Counted from the first letter of the stretch, positions 48,201-61,787 are shown. The stretch is DNA of 64,000 nucleotides from Streptomyces roseirectus (GCF_014489635.1 NZ_CP060828.1:3820001-3884000); one strand, 5' to 3'. Notes: generated from the sequence alone by a model not told the origin. Made by a program: numbers and translations.

Positions 48201-51200
48201 CGACGCCACCGACGCCACGGGCTCCCCGTCGACGTCGGCAACCTCAAGGGCCACCGCGTCCGCCCCGGCCGGGGCCACCCTGACCCGCAACGCGGCAGCA
48301 CCGGCCGCATGCAGGTGCACACCACTCCAGGCGAACGGCAGATAACCGCGCGCGGTGTCCGGCAGGAAGTCACCGAGACCAACCGCCTGCACGGCCGCGT
48401 CCAGCAACGCCGGATGCAACCCGAACCGGGCCGCCCCCTCCTGCTGCTCCTCCGCCAGGGCAACCTCGGCGAAGACCTCGTCACCACGCCGCCACACCGC
48501 ACGCAGCCCCTGGAACGCCGGCCCGTAGTCGTACCCCTGCGCGGCAAGCTGCTCGTAACGCCCGGACAACTCGACGGCGACGGCCCCGGCGGGCGGCCAG
48601 ACACCCCCGAAGTCGGCGGGGCCCACACTCCCCTTGTCGGCGGACAACGTGCCGATCGCATGCCGCGTCCACGCCCCGTCGTCCCCCTGCCGAGAGTGCA
48701 GGTGCAACGCCCGCCGCCCGGAGTCGTCCGCAGCGTCGACCACCAACTGCACGTAGACACCACCACGCTCGGGCAGCACCAGGGGCGCTTCCAGCGTCAG
48801 TTCCTCAAGGTGCCCACAGTCGACCTGGTCCCCGGCACGGATCGCCAACTCCACGAAGGCGGTACCCGGCAGCAACGTCGACCCCATCACCGCGTGATCG
48901 GCCAACCACGGATGAGTGGCCAGCGACAACCGCCCCGCGAACAGGAACCCATCCGCCCCGGCGAGCGGAACCGCAGCACCCAGCAGCGGGTGATCCGCGT
49001 TGTCCAGCCCGACAGCCGCGACATCCCCCACCCGACCCGCGACAACTTCCGGCCAGTAGCGCTGGCGTTGGAAGGGGTAGGTGGGGAGGTCGGTGAGACG
49101 GCCGCCGGGGAAGACGGCGGTCCAGTCGACGTCGGCGCCGTGGACGTGGGCTTCGGCGAGGGACAACAAGAACCGGTCGAGGCCGCCTTCGTCGCGACGG
49201 AGGGAACCGATCGCGGTGATCTGCTCGGAGGTCTCCTGGACGGCCATGGCGAGCACGGGGTGGGCGCTGGACTCGACGAAGAGGCGGTGCCCCTGCTCGA
49301 CCAGCAGCCGCACGGTCTCCTCGAAGCGGACCGTCTGGCGGAGGTTGCGGTACCAGTACCCGGCGTCCATCACGCTCGTGTCGATCCGCTCGACGGTGAC
49401 GGTCGAGTAGAAGGGGACCTGCGACGGACGGGGGGTGATACCGGCGAGGACCTTCGCCAACTCGCCCTCGATCTCCTCCACATGGGCGGAGTGCGAGGCG
49501 TAGTCCACCGGGATACGCCGAGCCCGGAAACCCTCTTCCTCGGCCCCGGCCAGCAGCTCGTCGAGAGCGTCGACGTCGCCGGAGACGACGATCGAGCCGG
49601 GCCCGTTCACGGCGGCGATCGAGACACGACCGTCCCAGCGAGCCAGCCGCTCCGTGACCTCATCCACCGGCAACGCGACGGAGACCATCCCGCCCCGCCC
49701 GGACAGAGCCAGCAGCGCCTTACTCCGCAACGCCACCACCCGCGCGGCGTCTTCGAGCGAGAGCCCGCCCGCCACGGCCGCAGCCGCGATCTCACCCTGC
49801 GAGTGCCCGATGACCGCAGCAGGCTCCACACCGTACGAGCGCCACAGCGCGGCCAGCGACACCATCACGGAGAACAACACGGGCTGCACGACGTCGACCC
49901 GCTCCAACGCGGCGGCGTCACCCAGCACATCCAGCAGCGACCAGTCCACGTGCGGCTCAAGCGCCTCCGCACAAGCCCGCATCGACTCCGCGAACACCGG
50001 CGACGAACCCAGCAACTCGACCGCCATCCCGACCCACTGCGACCCCTGCCCGGGGAACACGAAGACGACCTTGCGACCGCCCGCGACCCCCTGCACCAAC
50101 CCAGGGGCCGACGTCCCCTCCGCAAGCGCCACCAAACCCGCACGACGGGCAACCACATCACCCCCCACCACCGCCGCCCGATGCTCAAAAACACCACGCC
50201 CGGCCGTCAGCGAAAACCCAACATCAACCGCACTCAACCCAGAATCCACAACCTCCAACAACCGCTCAGCCTGCGCCCGCAACGCAACCTCACTCTTGGC
50301 GGACAGCACCCACGGCACAGCACCCACAGGCTCAGCGGCGGGAACCTCCTCAACCGCCGGCGCCTCCTCAAGGATCACGTGTGCGTTGGTCCCACTGATC
50401 CCGAACGACGACACAGCGGCCCGCCGAGGCACATCCCCCTGCGGCCACTCCGCCGCCTCCGTCAGCAACGACACCGCCCCCGCAGACCAGTCGATCTCCG
50501 GCGAAGGCTCATCCACATGCAGCGTCTTCGGCATGACCCCATGCCGCATGGCCAGCACCATCTTCATCACACCAGCCACACCGGCCGCAGCCTGCGTATG
50601 CCCGATGTTCGACTTCAACGACCCAAGCAGCAACGGCCGTTCAGCAGCCCGCCCCTGCCCATAAGTCGCGAGCAACGCCTGAGCCTCGATCGGATCCCCA
50701 AGCGTCGTCCCGGTCCCATGCGCCTCGACAACATCAACATCCGCAGCCCCCAGCCCGGCGTTCGCCAGCGCCTGCCGAATAACCCGCTGCTGCGAAGGCC
50801 CGTTAGGCGCGGTCAACCCATTCGACGCCCCGTCCTGATTCACCGCGCTGCCCCGCACCACCGCGAGCACGGGATGCCCATTCCTGCGCGCATCCGACAA
50901 CCGCTCGACCAGCAGCATCCCCACACCCTCGGCCAGCGCGAACCCATCCGCCGTAGCCGCGAACGCCTTGGACCGCCCATCCTCCGAAAGCCCGTTCTGA
51001 CGACTGAACTCAAAGAACATGTCCGGCGTGGACATGATGGTGACCCCACCGGCGAGCGCCAGCTCACACTCCCCCTGCCGCAGAGCCTGCGCAGCAAGAT
51101 GCAGCGCCACCAGCGACGACGAACACGCCGTGTCCACCGTCACCGCAGGCCCTTCAAGCCCGAACGTGTACGAAACCCGCCCCGAGAGCACACTCGCCCC

Positions 51201-54200
51201 ATTACCGGTAGCGAGATACCCGTCAAAGGTCCCCTGGTCATCCCCCTGCAACAGGGGCATGTAGTGCTGCCCATTGGTCCCCGCGAACACCCCGACCGGC
51301 TTGCCACGCATAGCCGCAGGATCAATCCCGGCCCGCTCGAACGCCTCCCACGAGGTCTCCAGCAGCAGCCGGTGCTGCGGATCCATCGCCAACGCCTCCC
51401 GCGGCGACAGCCCGAAGAACGCCGGATCGAACTCATCGGCGTCATGCAGGAACCCACCGTGACGAACGTAGGAGGTCCCGGGCCGCTGACGAGTGGGGTC
51501 ATAGAACGCGTCGACGTCCCACCCCCGGTTCTCCGGCAACGCGGACACCGCATCGCCCCCGCTCTCCACGAGACGCCACAACTCCTCGGGCGTCCGCACG
51601 TCACCGGGGAACCGGCAGCCCATACCAACAATGGCGATGGGCTCATCGTCCACAGGAGCCACAGTCGCGACGGCGGCAACCGCCTGCCCGACCCCGACGA
51701 GTTCACCGCGCAGGAACTCGGCGAGCGCGACCGGCGTCGGGTAGTCGAAGATCAGAGTCGCAGGCAGCTTGAGCCCGGTAGCGGTGTTGAGGCGATTACG
51801 CAGATCCACCGCGGTCAACGAGTCGAAGCCCAGCTCCCGGAAGGCGCGCTCAACCGCGACGGCGTCCGGGCTGGAGTGGTCAAGAACGGCCGCGAGATGA
51901 CCACGCACCAGATCGAGAACGACCCGCTGCTGCTCGGCCTCGGCCAGCCCGGTCAGGCTGCGCACAAGTTCGGAAGCGGTGGTAGACCGCTCCTCGCCAC
52001 CCTGCTCAGCGGCAGCCGCGAGCCGCTTGACCTCGGGCAGCTCGCCGAAGAACGGGCTGGGCCGCAGCGCGGTGAACCCCGGAAGGAACCGATCCCAGTC
52101 CACGTCCGCGACGGCGACGAACGGCTCGTCATGGTCGAGAACCTGTCGCAGCACGGTCAGCGCCAGCTCGGGCGCCAACGCCCGCACCCCGCGCTTGCGC
52201 AGAAACTCCGCGCCATCCTCGTCGAGAGCGGTAGCCGAGTTCTGCCACGGACTCCAGGCCACCGAGACGGCCCGGCCGCCGACCGCCCGACGCCGCGCGG
52301 CCAGGGCGTCGAGGAACGCGTTACCTGCCGCGTAGGCACCCTGCCGTCCGCTGCCCCAGACCCCGGCGACGGAGGAGAAGAAGACGACGGCGCGCAGCGA
52401 CTCGTGGTCGAGGAGTTCGTCGAGGTGCGCGGCGCCGGCGACCCGGGCGGCCAGCACCGCGGCGAAGTCGCCCAGCTCGGTCTCGGCGAGCGCGGACATC
52501 TCCGCCGTCGGCGAGGAGTGGGCCACCGCGGTGAGCGGATACTCGGCGGGAACCGACGCCAGCAGCCGCGCCACCGCGTCCCGGTCGGTCACATCGCAGA
52601 CGGCGACGGTGACCTTGGCACCGACCTCGGCCAGCTCGGCCTCAAGAGCGGCGGTGTCACGGGCCTCGGAACTGGTCAGCAGCAGATGTTCCGCCCCCTG
52701 CTCGGCCATCCACCGAGCGACCTGCGCACCCAGCGGCTCGGTACCGCCGGTGACGAGGACGGTGCCGGACGCCCGCCACTTGGCCGCACCGCGCTCGGGA
52801 GCCGGAGCGGCCTGGAGCCGCCGCACGAACACCCCGGCGGACCGCACCGCGACCTGGTCCTCCCCACCGGCCGAGGCGAGCACCCCGGCCAACCGGGTCA
52901 ACGCCCGATCGTCGACCACCTCGGGCAGATCCACGAGACCACCCCAACGCTCCGGGTGTTCGAGGGCGGCAACCCGGCCGAGCCCCCAGATCTGCGCCTG
53001 CACGGGACTGTGCACCTGATCCGACCCACCCACGGCCACCGCACCCCGGGTGACACACCACAACGGCGCCTCGACCCCGGCATCCCCCAGCGCCTGCACC
53101 AGCCCGACCGTCCCGGCCACACCAACAGACAGCACAGGGTGCAACGGATGCGGCGCGTCGACCGGCCCGAGCAGAGACAGCACACCGGCCAACTCGCCCC
53201 CGGACGGCAGCACGGACGCCAGGCTCGCCCTGTCGACGTCCGTGACCTCGACCTGAACAACCCGCGCACCATGCTCGGCGAGCGCCGCGACGACGGCGTC
53301 CGTCCACTCGTCCACCTGCCCGGCCCGCCGCACCACGAGCCAGTCCCCGGACAGCCGCCCGGCGGGCACCTCGGTCATCGCGTGCCAAGCAACCCCGTAC
53401 CGCCAGGAGTTCACCGTGGACAGCTCGGTACGAGCACGTCTCCAGGCGGACATCGCCGGCAGCACCTTGTTCAGCGGATCGGTGCCCTCGACGTTCAGCG
53501 TGTCCGCCACCCGCTCCAGGTCATGCGACTCCACCGCACGCCAGAACTCGACGTCGGCCGGATCCTCCCCGCCCGCCGGAGTCCCCGCGTCGAGCCAGTA
53601 CCGCTCGTGCTGGAAGGCGTAGGTGGGCAGGTCGGTGAGCCGGGCCCCGGGGAAGACGGCCGCCCAGTCGACGACGGCACCGTGCACATGAGCCTCGGCC
53701 AGCGACAACAGGAACCGCTCCAGGCCGCCCTCGTCGCGACGCAGGGAACCGATCGCGGTGATCTGCTCGGACGTCTCCTGGACGGCCATGGCCAGCACCG
53801 GGTGAGCGCTGGACTCGACGAAGAGACGGTGCCCCTGCTCGACCAGGAGACGGACGGTCTCCTCGAAGCGGACGGTCTGGCGCAGGTTCCGGTACCAGTA
53901 CCCGGCGTCCATGACGCTCGTGTCGATCCGCTCGACGGTGACGGTCGAGTAGAAGGGGACCTGCGACGGACGGGGGGTGATACCGGCGAGGACCTTCGCC
54001 AACTCGCCCTCGATCTCCTCCACATGCGCGGAGTGCGAGGCGTAGTCCACCGGGATACGCCGAGCCCGGAAACCCTCTTCCTCGGCCCCGGCCAGCAGCT
54101 CGTCGAGAGCGTCGACGTCGCCGGAGACGACGATCGAGCCGGGCCCGTTCACGGCGGCGATCGAGACACGACCGTCCCAGCGAGCCAGCCGCTCCGTGAC

Positions 54201-56288
54201 CTCATCCACCGGCAACGCGACGGAGACCATCCCGCCCCGCCCGGACAGAGCCAGCAACGCCTTGCTCCGCAACGCCACCACCCGCGCCGCGTCTTCCAGC
54301 GAGAGCGCACCCGCCACAGCCGCAGCCGCGATCTCACCCTGCGAATGCCCAATGACCGCAGCAGGCTCGACACCGTACGAGCGCCACAACGCAGCCAGCG
54401 ACACCATCACCGAGAACAGCACCGGCTGAACCACATCAACCCGCTCCAACGCGGCCTGATCGTCCAACACATCCAGCAACGACCAGTCCACGTGCGGCTT
54501 TAGCGCCTCCGCACAAGCCCGCATCGACTCAGCGAACACCGGCGACGAGCCCAGCAACTCCACCGCCATCCCCACCCACTGCGACCCCTGCCCCGGAAAC
54601 ACGAACACCACCCGGTCATCGGAACCAGCAACCCCCTGCACCAGCCCAGCAGCCGACGCCCCCTCCGCCAGCGCCACCAAACCCGCACGACGGCTGACGG
54701 CATCACCCCCCACCACCACCGCCGCCCGATGCTCAAAACCAGCCCGCCCAGCCGCCAGCGAAAACCCAACATCAACCGAACTCACACCAGGCGTCGCGTC
54801 GAGAAACGCCACCAACCGCTCAGCCTGAGCCCGCAACGCCCCCTCGGTCGCCCCGGACAACACCCACGGCACAACAACATCCGCATCCGCCTCACCCCGC
54901 ACCTCACCCACCGGCGCCTGCTCCAACACAACATGCGCGTTGGTCCCACTCACCCCGAACGACGACACCCCCGCCCGCCGAGGCTCCCCGCTCGCAGGCC
55001 ACTCCTCCGCCTCAGTCAGCAAGGACACCGCCCCCGCCGCCCAGTCCACCTTGGGCGTCGGCTCATCCACATGCAGCGTCTTCGGCATCACCCCATGCCG
55101 CATGGCCATGACCATCTTGATCACGCCACCGACACCGGCAGCAGCCTGCGAATGCCCGATGTTGGACTTCAACGACCCGAGCCGCAAAGGCCGTTCACGA
55201 TCCTGCCCATACGTGGCAAGAATCGCCTGAGCCTCGATCGGATCCCCAAGAGTCGTCCCGGTCCCATGCGCCTCGACGACATCAACCTGTCGAGGCGACA
55301 GCCCGGCACTCTCCAGCGCCGCCCGGATGACCCGCTGCTGAGCAGGCCCGTTGGGCGCGGTAAGCCCACTGCTCGCCCCGTCCTGATTGACCGCGGTCCC
55401 CCGCACGACGGCCAGCACCCGATGCCCGTTCCGCTCAGCATCCGACAGCCGCTCCACGAGCAGCATCCCGGCACCCTCGGACCAAGCGGTCCCGTCCGCC
55501 GCCCCGGCGAAGGACTTGCACCGGCCATCAGCCGCAAGCCCCCGCTGACGGCTGAACTCCACGAACGCGGCCGGGGTGGACATGACGGTGACACCGCCGG
55601 CCAGCGCGAGCGTGCACTCACCCTTGCGCAGCGACTGCACGGCCAGATGCAGGGCGACCAGCGACGAGGAGCAGGCCGTGTCGATGGTGACGGCGGGCCC
55701 TTCGAGCCCGAAGGTGTAGGCCACCCGCCCGGAGACGACACTGCCGGAGTTACCGGTCCCGAGGTACCCCTCGAAGCCGTCGGGCACTTCGTGCAGCCGG
55801 GTCGCGTAATCGTGGTACATCAGCCCGGCGAACACCCCGGTGCGGCTGCCGGCCAGCGCGGTCGGCGCGATCCCGGCCCGCTCGAACGCCTCCCAGGAGG
55901 TTTCGAGCAGCAGCCGTTGCTGCGGATCCATCGCCGCGGCCTCGCGCGGCGAGATCCCGAACAGCCCCGGGTCGAACTCCGCCGCGTCGTGGAGGAATCC
56001 GCTCTCGCGGACGTAGCTGGTGCCGGTGTGGTCGGGGTCCGGGTCGTAGAGCGAGGCGAGATCCCAGCCGCGGTCGGTCGGGAACGGCGAGATCGCGTCG
56101 CCGCCGTCGGCCACCAACTGCCACAGGTCGTCCGGGGAGTTGACCCCGCCCGGGTACCGGCAGCTCATGCCGATGATCGCGATGGGCTCCTGCTCCCCGG
56201 CCTCGAGCTCCTGTACCCGGCGACGGGCCTCTCCGAGGTCGACGGTGGCACGCCGGAGGTAGTCGAGCAGCTTCTCCTCGTTCGACAT
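45243..56288 (-). CDS. Type I PKS, modules n+2 (dead KR) and n+3 (DH-ER-KR)
   Basis: Largest protein of the window, 3681 residues. Order with key-residue positions: docking; KS (Cys about 206); AT (YASH about 752, methylmalonyl); defective KR (about 1185-1300); ACP (about 1489); KS (Cys about 1722); AT (YASH about 2265, methylmalonyl); DH (about 2467); ER ([11 protein letters not shown] about 3058); KR (about 3243, LDD, intact); ACP (about 3548); C-terminal docking. The architecture equals PikAII and EryAII. Outcome: C17 ketone with C16-methyl, then fully reduced C15 with C14-methyl. The ATG at 56288 has AAGGAG ten bases upstream. The two AT domains share a stretch that differs by about one base over 330, a sign of recent gene conversion. 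Confidence 0.95.
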   Translation of the reverse strand: MSNEEKLLDYLRRATVDLGEARRRVQELEAGEQEPIAIIGMSCRYPGGVNSPDDLWQLVADGGDAISPFPTDRGWDLASLYDPDPDHTGTSYVRESGFLHDAAEFDPGLFGISPREAAAMDPQQRLLLETSWEAFERAGIAPTALAGSRTGVFAGLMYHDYATRLHEVPDGFEGYLGTGNSGSVVSGRVAYTFGLEGPAVTIDTACSSSLVALHLAVQSLRKGECTLALAGGVTVMSTPAAFVEFSRQRGLAADGRCKSFAGAADGTAWSEGAGMLLVERLSDAERNGHRVLAVVRGTAVNQDGASSGLTAPNGPAQQRVIRAALESAGLSPRQVDVVEAHGTGTTLGDPIEAQAILATYGQDRERPLRLGSLKSNIGHSQAAAGVGGVIKMVMAMRHGVMPKTLHVDEPTPKVDWAAGAVSLLTEAEEWPASGEPRRAGVSSFGVSGTNAHVVLEQAPVGEVRGEADADVVVPWVLSGATEGALRAQAERLVAFLDATPGVSSVDVGFSLAAGRAGFEHRAAVVVGGDAVSRRAGLVALAEGASAAGLVQGVAGSDDRVVFVFPGQGSQWVGMAVELLGSSPVFAESMRACAEALKPHVDWSLLDVLDDQAALERVDVVQPVLFSVMVSLAALWRSYGVEPAAVIGHSQGEIAAAAVAGALSLEDAARVVALRSKALLALSGRGGMVSVALPVDEVTERLARWDGRVSIAAVNGPGSIVVSGDVDALDELLAGAEEEGFRARRIPVDYASHSAHVEEIEGELAKVLAGITPRPSQVPFYSTVTVERIDTSVMDAGYWYRNLRQTVRFEETVRLLVEQGHRLFVESSAHPVLAMAVQETSEQITAIGSLRRDEGGLERFLLSLAEAHVHGAVVDWAAVFPGARLTDLPTYAFQHERYWLDAGTPAGGEDPADVEFWRAVESHDLERVADTLNVEGTDPLNKVLPAMSAWRRARTELSTVNSWRYGVAWHAMTEVPAGRLSGDWLVVRRAGQVDEWTDAVVAALAEHGARVVQVEVTDVDRASLASVLPSGGELAGVLSLLGPVDAPHPLHPVLSVGVAGTVGLVQALGDAGVEAPLWCVTRGAVAVGGSDQVHSPVQAQIWGLGRVAALEHPERWGGLVDLPEVVDDRALTRLAGVLASAGGEDQVAVRSAGVFVRRLQAAPAPERGAAKWRASGTVLVTGGTEPLGAQVARWMAEQGAEHLLLTSSEARDTAALEAELAEVGAKVTVAVCDVTDRDAVARLLASVPAEYPLTAVAHSSPTAEMSALAETELGDFAAVLAARVAGAAHLDELLDHESLRAVVFFSSVAGVWGSGRQGAYAAGNAFLDALAARRRAVGGRAVSVAWSPWQNSATALDEDGAEFLRKRGVRALAPELALTVLRQVLDHDEPFVAVADVDWDRFLPGFTALRPSPFFGELPEVKRLAAAAEQGGEERSTTASELVRSLTGLAEAEQQRVVLDLVRGHLAAVLDHSSPDAVAVERAFRELGFDSLTAVDLRNRLNTATGLKLPATLIFDYPTPVALAEFLRGELVGVGQAVAAVATVAPVDDEPIAIVGMGCRFPGDVRTPEELWRLVESGGDAVSALPENRGWDVDAFYDPTRQRPGTSYVRHGGFLHDADEFDPAFFGLSPREALAMDPQHRLLLETSWEAFERAGIDPAAMRGKPVGVFAGTNGQHYMPLLQGDDQGTFDGYLATGNGASVLSGRVSYTFGLEGPAVTVDTACSSSLVALHLAAQALRQGECELALAGGVTIMSTPDMFFEFSRQNGLSEDGRSKAFAATADGFALAEGVGMLLVERLSDARRNGHPVLAVVRGSAVNQDGASNGLTAPNGPSQQRVIRQALANAGLGAADVDVVEAHGTGTTLGDPIEAQALLATYGQGRAAERPLLLGSLKSNIGHTQAAAGVAGVMKMVLAMRHGVMPKTLHVDEPSPEIDWSAGAVSLLTEAAEWPQGDVPRRAAVSSFGISGTNAHVILEEAPAVEEVPAAEPVGAVPWVLSAKSEVALRAQAERLLEVVDSGLSAVDVGFSLTAGRGVFEHRAAVVGGDVVARRAGLVALAEGTSAPGLVQGVAGGRKVVFVFPGQGSQWVGMAVELLGSSPVFAESMRACAEALEPHVDWSLLDVLGDAAALERVDVVQPVLFSVMVSLAALWRSYGVEPAAVIGHSQGEIAAAAVAGGLSLEDAARVVALRSKALLALSGRGGMVSVALPVDEVTERLARWDGRVSIAAVNGPGSIVVSGDVDALDELLAGAEEEGFRARRIPVDYASHSAHVEEIEGELAKVLAGITPRPSQVPFYSTVTVERIDTSVMDAGYWYRNLRQTVRFEETVRLLVEQGHRLFVESSAHPVLAMAVQETSEQITAIGSLRRDEGGLDRFLLSLAEAHVHGADVDWTAVFPGGRLTDLPTYPFQRQRYWPEVVAGRVGDVAAVGLDNADHPLLGAAVPLAGADGFLFAGRLSLATHPWLADHAVMGSTLLPGTAFVELAIRAGDQVDCGHLEELTLEAPLVLPERGGVYVQLVVDAADDSGRRALHLHSRQGDDGAWTRHAIGTLSADKGSVGPADFGGVWPPAGAVAVELSGRYEQLAAQGYDYGPAFQGLRAVWRRGDEVFAEVALAEEQQEGAARFGLHPALLDAAVQAVGLGDFLPDTARGYLPFAWSGVHLHAAGAAALRVRVAPAGADAVALEVADVDGEPVASVASLVLRPVSEGQVEAGGAAVADSLFRLDWEELPVPESPSDVRWALVGADELGLQAALASSGVVLDGHEDLAALGAAGSVPELVFVTFPADVTGVTPDAVHDATRRALDTVQTWLADERFGEARLVLVTRGAVAAGDERDVADLVHAPLWGLVRSAQLENPERLVALDLDRHDDSYRAVPAALATGEPQLAVRDGVVSVPRLARLTSDGALVPPDSAAWRLDIAEKGTLENLALTACAADSAPLAEGEVRIEVRAAGLNFRDVLIALGMYPDDALMGSEGAGVVLEVGPGVTGLAPGDAVMGLLSGALGRVSVTDHRLVTKMPQGWSFTQAASVPVVFLTAYYALKDLAGLRAGESVLIHAAAGGVGMAAVQLARHWGAEVFGTASAGKWDVLRSLGFDDDHIASSRTLDFEENFRDVTDGRGVDVVLDSLAREFVDASLRLLPRGGRFVEMGKTDVRDAGQVAAQHPGVTYRAFDLMDAGADRIAEILGELVELFGSGVLRPLPVRGWDVRRAPEALRFLSQARHVGKLVLTVPRALDPVGTALVTGATGVLGGVVARHLVVEHGVRHLVLAGRRGLDAPGAAELRDELSELGATVTVAACDVADRDELAALIDGIPAEHPLTAVVHAAGVLDDGVVGSLTPERLGAVLRPKVDAAWHLHELTAGLDLALFVLFSSVSGTLGGAGQANYAAANVFLDGLAAHRRSLGLPGVSLAWGLWAEASGMTGHLDGVDVRRMSRAGVGALSVGEGLALFDAAIGRAEATVVPMSLDTRNLRAADVPPALRGLARGPVRRVVEARAAVAQGPSLAQRLAETPEADRGRVLLDLVRTHVATVLGHTSASAIEPARAFQEVGFDSLTAVELRNRLNAATGLRLPPTLVFDHPTPAALAEHLRAELLGDEATAGGSSLLTELDRLEATLAAIVPDDVSAIAPDEQARAEITARLKSLLSQWDDVRGDLTGGGVAEQIESASDDEIFDLIDSKWGREL
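46605..47535 (-). other. Enoylreductase domain of module n+3
   Basis: The only ER in the window; boundaries are approximate. It begins near [17 protein letters not shown], contains [17 protein letters not shown], the NADPH site [20 protein letters not shown] and the end motif [13 protein letters not shown]. It should reduce the double bond made by DH/KR of n+3, giving a methylene at C15. The corresponding stretch is missing from the otherwise similar module n+7. Confidence 0.92.
49381..49710. repeat. Direct repeat, copy 1 (AT of module n+3)
   Basis: About 330 bases of methylmalonyl AT sequence matching 53923-54252 (AT of n+2 in the same gene) with one difference seen, in the codon before the YASH region (gggcgg against gcgcgg). 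An offset of 4,542 bases places both within one reading frame. Confidence 0.8.
52330..52770 (-). other. Redox-inactive ketoreductase domain of module n+2
   Basis: The NADPH-binding motif reads TGGTEPLG (Glu codon 52737-52739) in place of TGGTGxLG. The catalytic Lys position is Arg (ARVAGAAHL, codon 52443-52445), and the usual HAAGVLDD segment is HSSPTAEMS. Ser, Tyr and Asn are retained in [20 protein letters not shown]. Loss of cofactor binding and Lys predicts no reduction. Its VAWSPW and AAGN variants are shared with the dead KR of n+6, pointing to common origin. Confidence 0.8.
53923..54252. repeat. Direct repeat, copy 2 (AT of module n+2)
   Basis: Partner of 49381-49710. Both copies encode the same unusual [20 protein letters not shown] segment, which other ATs of the cluster have as LLAQAE or LLAEAE. 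This supports copying between these two modules specifically. Confidence 0.8.
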
Positions 56289-56334
56289 CTGGCGTCAGCT
56301 CCTTGCGGCGGTGGGGCGGGGTGCGGTGATCACG

Positions 56335-59300
56335 TCAGGACCTGCCGAACTGTCGGTCGAGTACGTCGAAGAGTTCTTCGGCGCTGGCGGACAGGAGGTC
56401 GTCGCTCGTCTGTTCCGGCTGCTCGCCGGGGTCGTTCCAGGTGGACAGCAGGCGCTGGAGCCGCGTGGTGATCGCGGTGCGCGCGTCGTCGTCCCCGGGA
56501 ACGGCCGCGAGGAGATCTTCCAGCCGGTCGATCTCGGCGAGCGCGGGTGCGGCGGGGGACTGTTCCGCCGGCGCCAGCTCCGCGCGCAGGTGGTCGCGGA
56601 GGGCGGTCGGCGTCGGGTAGTCGAAGAGCAGGGTGGCCGGCAGGCGCAGTCCGGTGACGGCGCTGAGGCCGTTGCGGAGTTCGACGGCGGTGAGCGAGTC
56701 GAAGCCGAGTTCCAGGAACCCGCGCCCGGCGTCGACGGCGTCGGCCGTGCTGTGGCCGAGGGCGGTGGCGGCGTGACCGCGCACCAGGTCGAGGAGGTGC
56801 CGGTCGCGTTCCGCCTCGGTGAGCCCGGCCAGCCGCTCCTGGAGGGAGGGCCCTTCGGAGGGACCGGCGGCCGGACGGACGGGACCTCGGATCAGCCCGC
56901 GCAGCAGGGCCGGTGGTGTGCCGGTCCGGTTGCGCAGGGCGGCCATGTCGAGCCGGATCGGCACCAGCACCGCGTCGTCGGCGGCCTGGGCCGCGTCCAG
57001 CAGGGCCAGCCCCTGGGGCACGGAGAGCGGCAGCATGCCGAGCCGTGTCATCCGGGCCCGGTCGGTCTCGTCCAGCCCGTCGGCCATCCCGCCGTCGGCC
57101 CAGGGCCCCCAGGCCAGCGCGACGGCGGGCAGGCCGAGCGCCCTGCGGTGGACGGCCAGCGCGTCGAGGAACGCGTTGGCGGCGGCGTAGTTGCCCTGCC
57201 CGGCGCTGCCGAAGGTGGCCGACGCCGAGGAGAACAGCACGAACGCGGCGAGGTCGAGATGACGGGTCAACTCGTGCAGGTTGAGCGCCGCGTCCGCCTT
57301 CGGCCGCAACACGGCGTCGACCCGCTCCGGCGTCAGCGACTCCGCGACCCCGTCGTCCAGAAGCCCCGCCGCGTGCACGACGCCGGTCAGCGGATGCGCT
57401 GCGGGCACCTCGGCGAGCAGGACGGCCAGCGCGTCACGATCGGCCACATCACAGGCGACCACCCGAGCATCAGCACCCAACTCGCCGAGTTCCTTGACGA
57501 GTTCGGCGGCACCCGGCGCAGCTTCACCCCGCCGGCTGGTGAGCAACAGATGCCGGACACCGTGCACGGCCACCAGATGCCGGGCGACATGCCCACCGAG
57601 CGCACCGGTGGCCCCGGTGATCAGCACGGTCCCCGAGGGATCCAGCGGCGCCCGGACGCCGTCCACGGACGGCACGGTCCTGGCCAACCGCGGGGCGTAC
57701 AGGGCGCCTTCGCGGACGGCGAGCTGCGGTTCGCCGGTGGCGACGGCGGCGGCGAGGGCCTGACGGGAGACGGCGTGATCGTCGGTGTCGACGAGCACGA
57801 ACCGGCCGGGATGCTCGGACTGCGCGGAACGAACCAGCCCCCACACGGCGGCACCGGCGAGGTCGGACAACTCGTCGTCGACGCCGGTGGCGACGGCGCC
57901 ACGGGTCACCAGGACCAGCCGGGACGAGGCGAACTTCTCCTCGGCGAGCCACTGCTGGACCAGGTCGAGTGCCCGGTGCGTCGCGGAGTGCACGTCCTCG
58001 CCGGGTGCACCGGAGACGAACACCAGGTCAGGCACGGTGTCGCCGGACGCCAGAGCAGCGAGGTCCGGATAGGGGGTCGCGTCGAGCCCGAGGCCATCGG
58101 CCCCGACGACGGCGAGACTGCCCGCCGTACCGTCCGGCGCCGGGACGGCCGTCCAGTCGACGCGGAACAACGCGTCGCGCGTCACCGCGTCGGCCGCGCG
58201 CACCTGCTCCACCGAGACCGGCCGCAACGCCAGCGACTCGACGAAGGCGACCGCCCGCCCCAGTTGATCCGCGACGGTCAGCGACACGGCGTCCCGCCCT
58301 GCGGGCGCGATCCGCACCCGCAGGGCACCGGCACCCTCGGTGTAGAGGCTCACGTCACGCCAGGAGAAGGGCAGCCGCGCCCCGTCGGAACCGTCGAAGA
58401 AGTCACCCAGCCGCACGGCGTGCAGCGCGGCGTCGAGCAACGCCGGGTGCAGCCCGAACCGCCCGGCGTCGGCCTGGTTCCGCTGCGGCAGGGCGACCTC
58501 GGCGAAGACGTCGTCCCCACGCCGCCACGCCGCCCGCAGCCCACGGAACGCGGGCCCGTAACCCAGCCCGGCCGAGGCGAGGTCGTCGTAGAGACCGTCC
58601 AGGTCGACGGCTTCCGCATCGACGGGCGGCCACGCGCCCAACTCGCCGGGCGCCGAGTGCGCCGACTGCGCCGCCTCGCCGAGCACGCCGGTCGCGTGCC
58701 GGGTCCAGGTGGTGGCGTCGCCTTCGAGACGGGAGTGGATGGCGAGCGAGCGCCTACCGGACTCGTCGGGTTCGGCGACGGTGACACGCAGTTGGACACC
58801 GCCGCGCTCGGGGAGAACCAACGGGGCCTCAAGCGTCAGCTCTTCCAAGGCACCGCATCCCACACGCGTCCCGGCGTGCACCGCCAGCTCGACGAAGGCC
58901 GTGCCGGGCAAGAGCACCGATCCCATCACGGCGTGATCGGCCAACCAGCCGTGGGAGGCGACCGACAGGCGGCCCGAGAACACCAGGCCCTCGGGCAGTT
59001 CCACCGCAGCGCCGAGCAGTGGGTGACCGGCCGAGACCAGACCCGCCGACTCCACCTCCGCCACATCCGCAGCGGAGTCCAGCCAGTACCGCTCACGCTG
59101 GAAGGCGTAGGTGGGCAGATCCACCCGACGGGCGCCGCTGAAGAACGCGGTCCAGTCGATCGTCACGCCCCGCGTGTGGGCGGTGGCCAGGGCTGTCACC
59201 AGGGACTGCGCTTCGTCGCGGTCCTTACGCAACACCGGCACAGCCGCCAGACCCTCGCCGGTCCAGCACTCCTGCGCGAGGGCGCTCAACGCACCATCCG

Positions 59301-61749
59301 GGCCCAGCTCGACGAACGTCGTGACGCCCTTCGCCTCCAGTGCCCGGACGCCGTCCAGGAACCGGACGGCCTCGCGGACGTGGCGGACCCAGTAGTCGGC
59401 ATCCGGCGTCACCTCGGCCCCGGTGAGAGTAGACACGATCGGGATGCGCGGAGCCTCATAGCTCAGACCCGCAGCCACCTCACGAAAAGCACTGAGCATT
59501 CCATCCATGTGCGAGGAGTGGAACGCATGACTGACGGCGAGCCGCTTGGTCTTACGCCCCTGCTGGGCAAAGCCGTCCGCGATCCCCAGGACCTTGTCCT
59601 CATCACCCGCCACCACCACCGACGACGGCCCGTTGACCGCAGCGATGCTCACACCGTCCACCAGCAGCGGCGCCACTTCCTCCTCGGACGCCTGCACCGC
59701 CACCATCGCCCCACCCCCCGGCAGCTCCTGCATCAACCGCCCCCGGGCAGCCACCAGCGCACACGCATCCCCCAGCGACAACACCCCCGCCACATGCGCA
59801 GCCGCCAACTCACCGATCGAATGCCCCGCCACGAAATCAGGAGCAAGCCCCCACGACTCCACCAGCCGGAACAACGCCACCTCAACCGCGAACAACGCCG
59901 GCTGGGTATAAGCGGTCTGATCCAGCAACTCCCCGCCGCCGAACACCACGTCCCTCAGCGGCAGTTCAAAGTGCCCACACACCTCATCAAACGCCGCAGC
60001 GAACACGGGATAGACGCCATACAACTCACGCCCCATCCCCACCCGCTGCGCCCCCTGCCCACTAAACAGAAACGCCACCCGCCCCTCAGACACGACACCC
60101 CGCACCACCCCAGGAGCCGAAGCCCCCTCCACCAGCCCCACCAAACCCGCACGACGGCTGGCGACATCACCCCCCACCACCACCGCCCGATGCTCAAAAC
60201 CAGCCCGACCAACAGCCAGCGAAAACCCAACATCAACCGCACTCACCCCAGAATCCACAACCCCCAACAACCGCTCAGCCTGCGCCCGCAAAGCGGCCTC
60301 GCTCTTGGCCGACAACACCCACGGCACAACACCCACCGCCTCAGCAGCGGGAGCCTCCTCAACCGCCGGCGCCTCTTCAAGAATCACGTGCGCATTAGTC
60401 CCGCTCACCCCAAACGCAGAAACCGCCCCCCGACGCGGCGCACCAGTCTCCGGCCAGGCAATCCGCTCAGTAAGCAGCGACACCGCCCCCGCAGCCCAGT
60501 CCACATGCGACGACGGCTCATCCACATGCAGCGTCTTAGGCAACACCCCATGCCGCAACGCCTGAACCATCTTGATCACACCGGAAACCCCGGCCGCAGC
60601 CTGCGTATGCCCGATGTTCGACTTGACGGACCCAAGCCACAACGGCCGTTCAGCAGCCCGATCCTGCCCATACGTCGCCAACAACGCCTGCGCCTCGATC
60701 GGATCCCCAAGCCTGGTCCCGGTCCCATGCGCCTCAACGGCATCCACATCAGCCGGACCAAGCCCCGCATTGGCAAGCGCAGCCCGAATCACCCGCTGCT
60801 GAGCCGGCCCACTGGGCGCGGTCAGCCCATTGGAAGCCCCGTCCTGATTGATGGCCGTCCCCCGAACCACGGCGAGCACGGGATGCCCATTCCGCTGAGC
60901 ATCGGAAAGCCGCTCGACGAGCAGCATGCCGACCCCCTCACCCCACCCAGTCCCATCCGCCGCCTCCGCAAAGGACTTGCACCGCCCATCCCGAGCAAGC
61001 CCGCCCTGACGACTGAACTCGGTGAAGACGGTGGGCGTGGGCATCACGGTGACCCCACCGACGAGCGCCAGCCCGCACTCTCCCTGCCGCAACACCTGAG
61101 CGGCCTGATGCAGTGCGACGAGCGAGGACGAACACGCGGTGTCGAGCGTCACGGCGGGCCCTTCGAACCCGAAGGTGTAGGCGATCCGCCCGGACGCGAC
61201 ACTCGTCACGTTCCCGGCAAGCAGATGCCCCTCGGTGCCACCCGGCGCCCGATGCATGCTCGCCCCGTACCCGGAGAAGGAAACCCCGAGAAAAACCCCG
61301 GTCCGACTACCGCGCACCGACGCCGGATCGATCCCGGCCCGCTCAAGCACCTGCCAGGCCGCTTCGAGAAGGAGCCGCTGCTGCGGGTCCATCGCCAACG
61401 CCTCACGCGGCGAGATCCCGAAGAACTCGGCGTCGAAGTCCGCGACACCGGTGACGAAGCCACCCTCACGCGCATACGTAGTGCGGGGCCGCTGATTGTC
61501 AGGGTCGTAGAGGGCATCAACGTCCCACCCACGATCGTCCGGGAACCCGGTGATCGCGTCCCGGCCCTCGTCGACGAGTCGCCACAGATCCTCCGGCGAC
61601 TCGACGTCGCCGGGGTACCGGCAGCTCATGGCGACGATCGCCAGAGGCTCCTGTTCCTTCGACTCCAGCTCGCGCAGACGCTGGCGGGTCGAGTGCAGTT
61701 CGGTGGTGACTTCCTTGAGGAAGTGCCGCAGCTTGTCTTCGTTCGCCAT
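56335..61749 (-). CDS. Type I PKS, module n+1 (malonyl, DH-KR)
   Basis: Single-module PKS of 1804 residues. Order with key-residue positions: coiled-coil docking ([18 protein letters not shown]); KS (Cys about 208); AT (GHSIG about 645, HAFH about 742, malonyl); DH ([11 protein letters not shown] about 940, Asp in [10 protein letters not shown]); KR (ITGATGALG about 1382, LDD, intact); ACP (about 1687); C-terminal docking ending [11 protein letters not shown]. It should form the C18=C19 double bond next to the C17 ketone. The architecture equals pikromycin module 2. The ATG at 61749 follows GAGGG. Parts of its AT-DH and KR regions are nearly identical in DNA to module n+5, 21 kb away. Confidence 0.95.
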   Translation of the reverse strand: MANEDKLRHFLKEVTTELHSTRQRLRELESKEQEPLAIVAMSCRYPGDVESPEDLWRLVDEGRDAITGFPDDRGWDVDALYDPDNQRPRTTYAREGGFVTGVADFDAEFFGISPREALAMDPQQRLLLEAAWQVLERAGIDPASVRGSRTGVFLGVSFSGYGASMHRAPGGTEGHLLAGNVTSVASGRIAYTFGFEGPAVTLDTACSSSLVALHQAAQVLRQGECGLALVGGVTVMPTPTVFTEFSRQGGLARDGRCKSFAEAADGTGWGEGVGMLLVERLSDAQRNGHPVLAVVRGTAINQDGASNGLTAPSGPAQQRVIRAALANAGLGPADVDAVEAHGTGTRLGDPIEAQALLATYGQDRAAERPLWLGSVKSNIGHTQAAAGVSGVIKMVQALRHGVLPKTLHVDEPSSHVDWAAGAVSLLTERIAWPETGAPRRGAVSAFGVSGTNAHVILEEAPAVEEAPAAEAVGVVPWVLSAKSEAALRAQAERLLGVVDSGVSAVDVGFSLAVGRAGFEHRAVVVGGDVASRRAGLVGLVEGASAPGVVRGVVSEGRVAFLFSGQGAQRVGMGRELYGVYPVFAAAFDEVCGHFELPLRDVVFGGGELLDQTAYTQPALFAVEVALFRLVESWGLAPDFVAGHSIGELAAAHVAGVLSLGDACALVAARGRLMQELPGGGAMVAVQASEEEVAPLLVDGVSIAAVNGPSSVVVAGDEDKVLGIADGFAQQGRKTKRLAVSHAFHSSHMDGMLSAFREVAAGLSYEAPRIPIVSTLTGAEVTPDADYWVRHVREAVRFLDGVRALEAKGVTTFVELGPDGALSALAQECWTGEGLAAVPVLRKDRDEAQSLVTALATAHTRGVTIDWTAFFSGARRVDLPTYAFQRERYWLDSAADVAEVESAGLVSAGHPLLGAAVELPEGLVFSGRLSVASHGWLADHAVMGSVLLPGTAFVELAVHAGTRVGCGALEELTLEAPLVLPERGGVQLRVTVAEPDESGRRSLAIHSRLEGDATTWTRHATGVLGEAAQSAHSAPGELGAWPPVDAEAVDLDGLYDDLASAGLGYGPAFRGLRAAWRRGDDVFAEVALPQRNQADAGRFGLHPALLDAALHAVRLGDFFDGSDGARLPFSWRDVSLYTEGAGALRVRIAPAGRDAVSLTVADQLGRAVAFVESLALRPVSVEQVRAADAVTRDALFRVDWTAVPAPDGTAGSLAVVGADGLGLDATPYPDLAALASGDTVPDLVFVSGAPGEDVHSATHRALDLVQQWLAEEKFASSRLVLVTRGAVATGVDDELSDLAGAAVWGLVRSAQSEHPGRFVLVDTDDHAVSRQALAAAVATGEPQLAVREGALYAPRLARTVPSVDGVRAPLDPSGTVLITGATGALGGHVARHLVAVHGVRHLLLTSRRGEAAPGAAELVKELGELGADARVVACDVADRDALAVLLAEVPAAHPLTGVVHAAGLLDDGVAESLTPERVDAVLRPKADAALNLHELTRHLDLAAFVLFSSASATFGSAGQGNYAAANAFLDALAVHRRALGLPAVALAWGPWADGGMADGLDETDRARMTRLGMLPLSVPQGLALLDAAQAADDAVLVPIRLDMAALRNRTGTPPALLRGLIRGPVRPAAGPSEGPSLQERLAGLTEAERDRHLLDLVRGHAATALGHSTADAVDAGRGFLELGFDSLTAVELRNGLSAVTGLRLPATLLFDYPTPTALRDHLRAELAPAEQSPAAPALAEIDRLEDLLAAVPGDDDARTAITTRLQRLLSTWNDPGEQPEQTSDDLLSASAEELFDVLDRQFGRS
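58991..59339. repeat. Direct repeat, copy 2 (AT tail to DH start, module n+1)
   Basis: Partner of 37611-37959. The next base downstream differs in each direction (37610 t against 58990 c; 37960 a against 59340 g), which fixes the ends of exact identity. Confidence 0.85.
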
Positions 61750-61787
61750 TTACGCCAGCCCTCTGAAGAATTCGTTTCGCTGTCCGG

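Noticed and set aside
46503..54503. Plus-strand open frame of about 2666 codons opposite the PKS genes
   Set aside because: It is antisense to well-supported PKS domains, Arg/Gly/His-rich, with no domain signature; long antisense frames are expected at this G+C. The same applies to 14614-22062 and 56311-62619.
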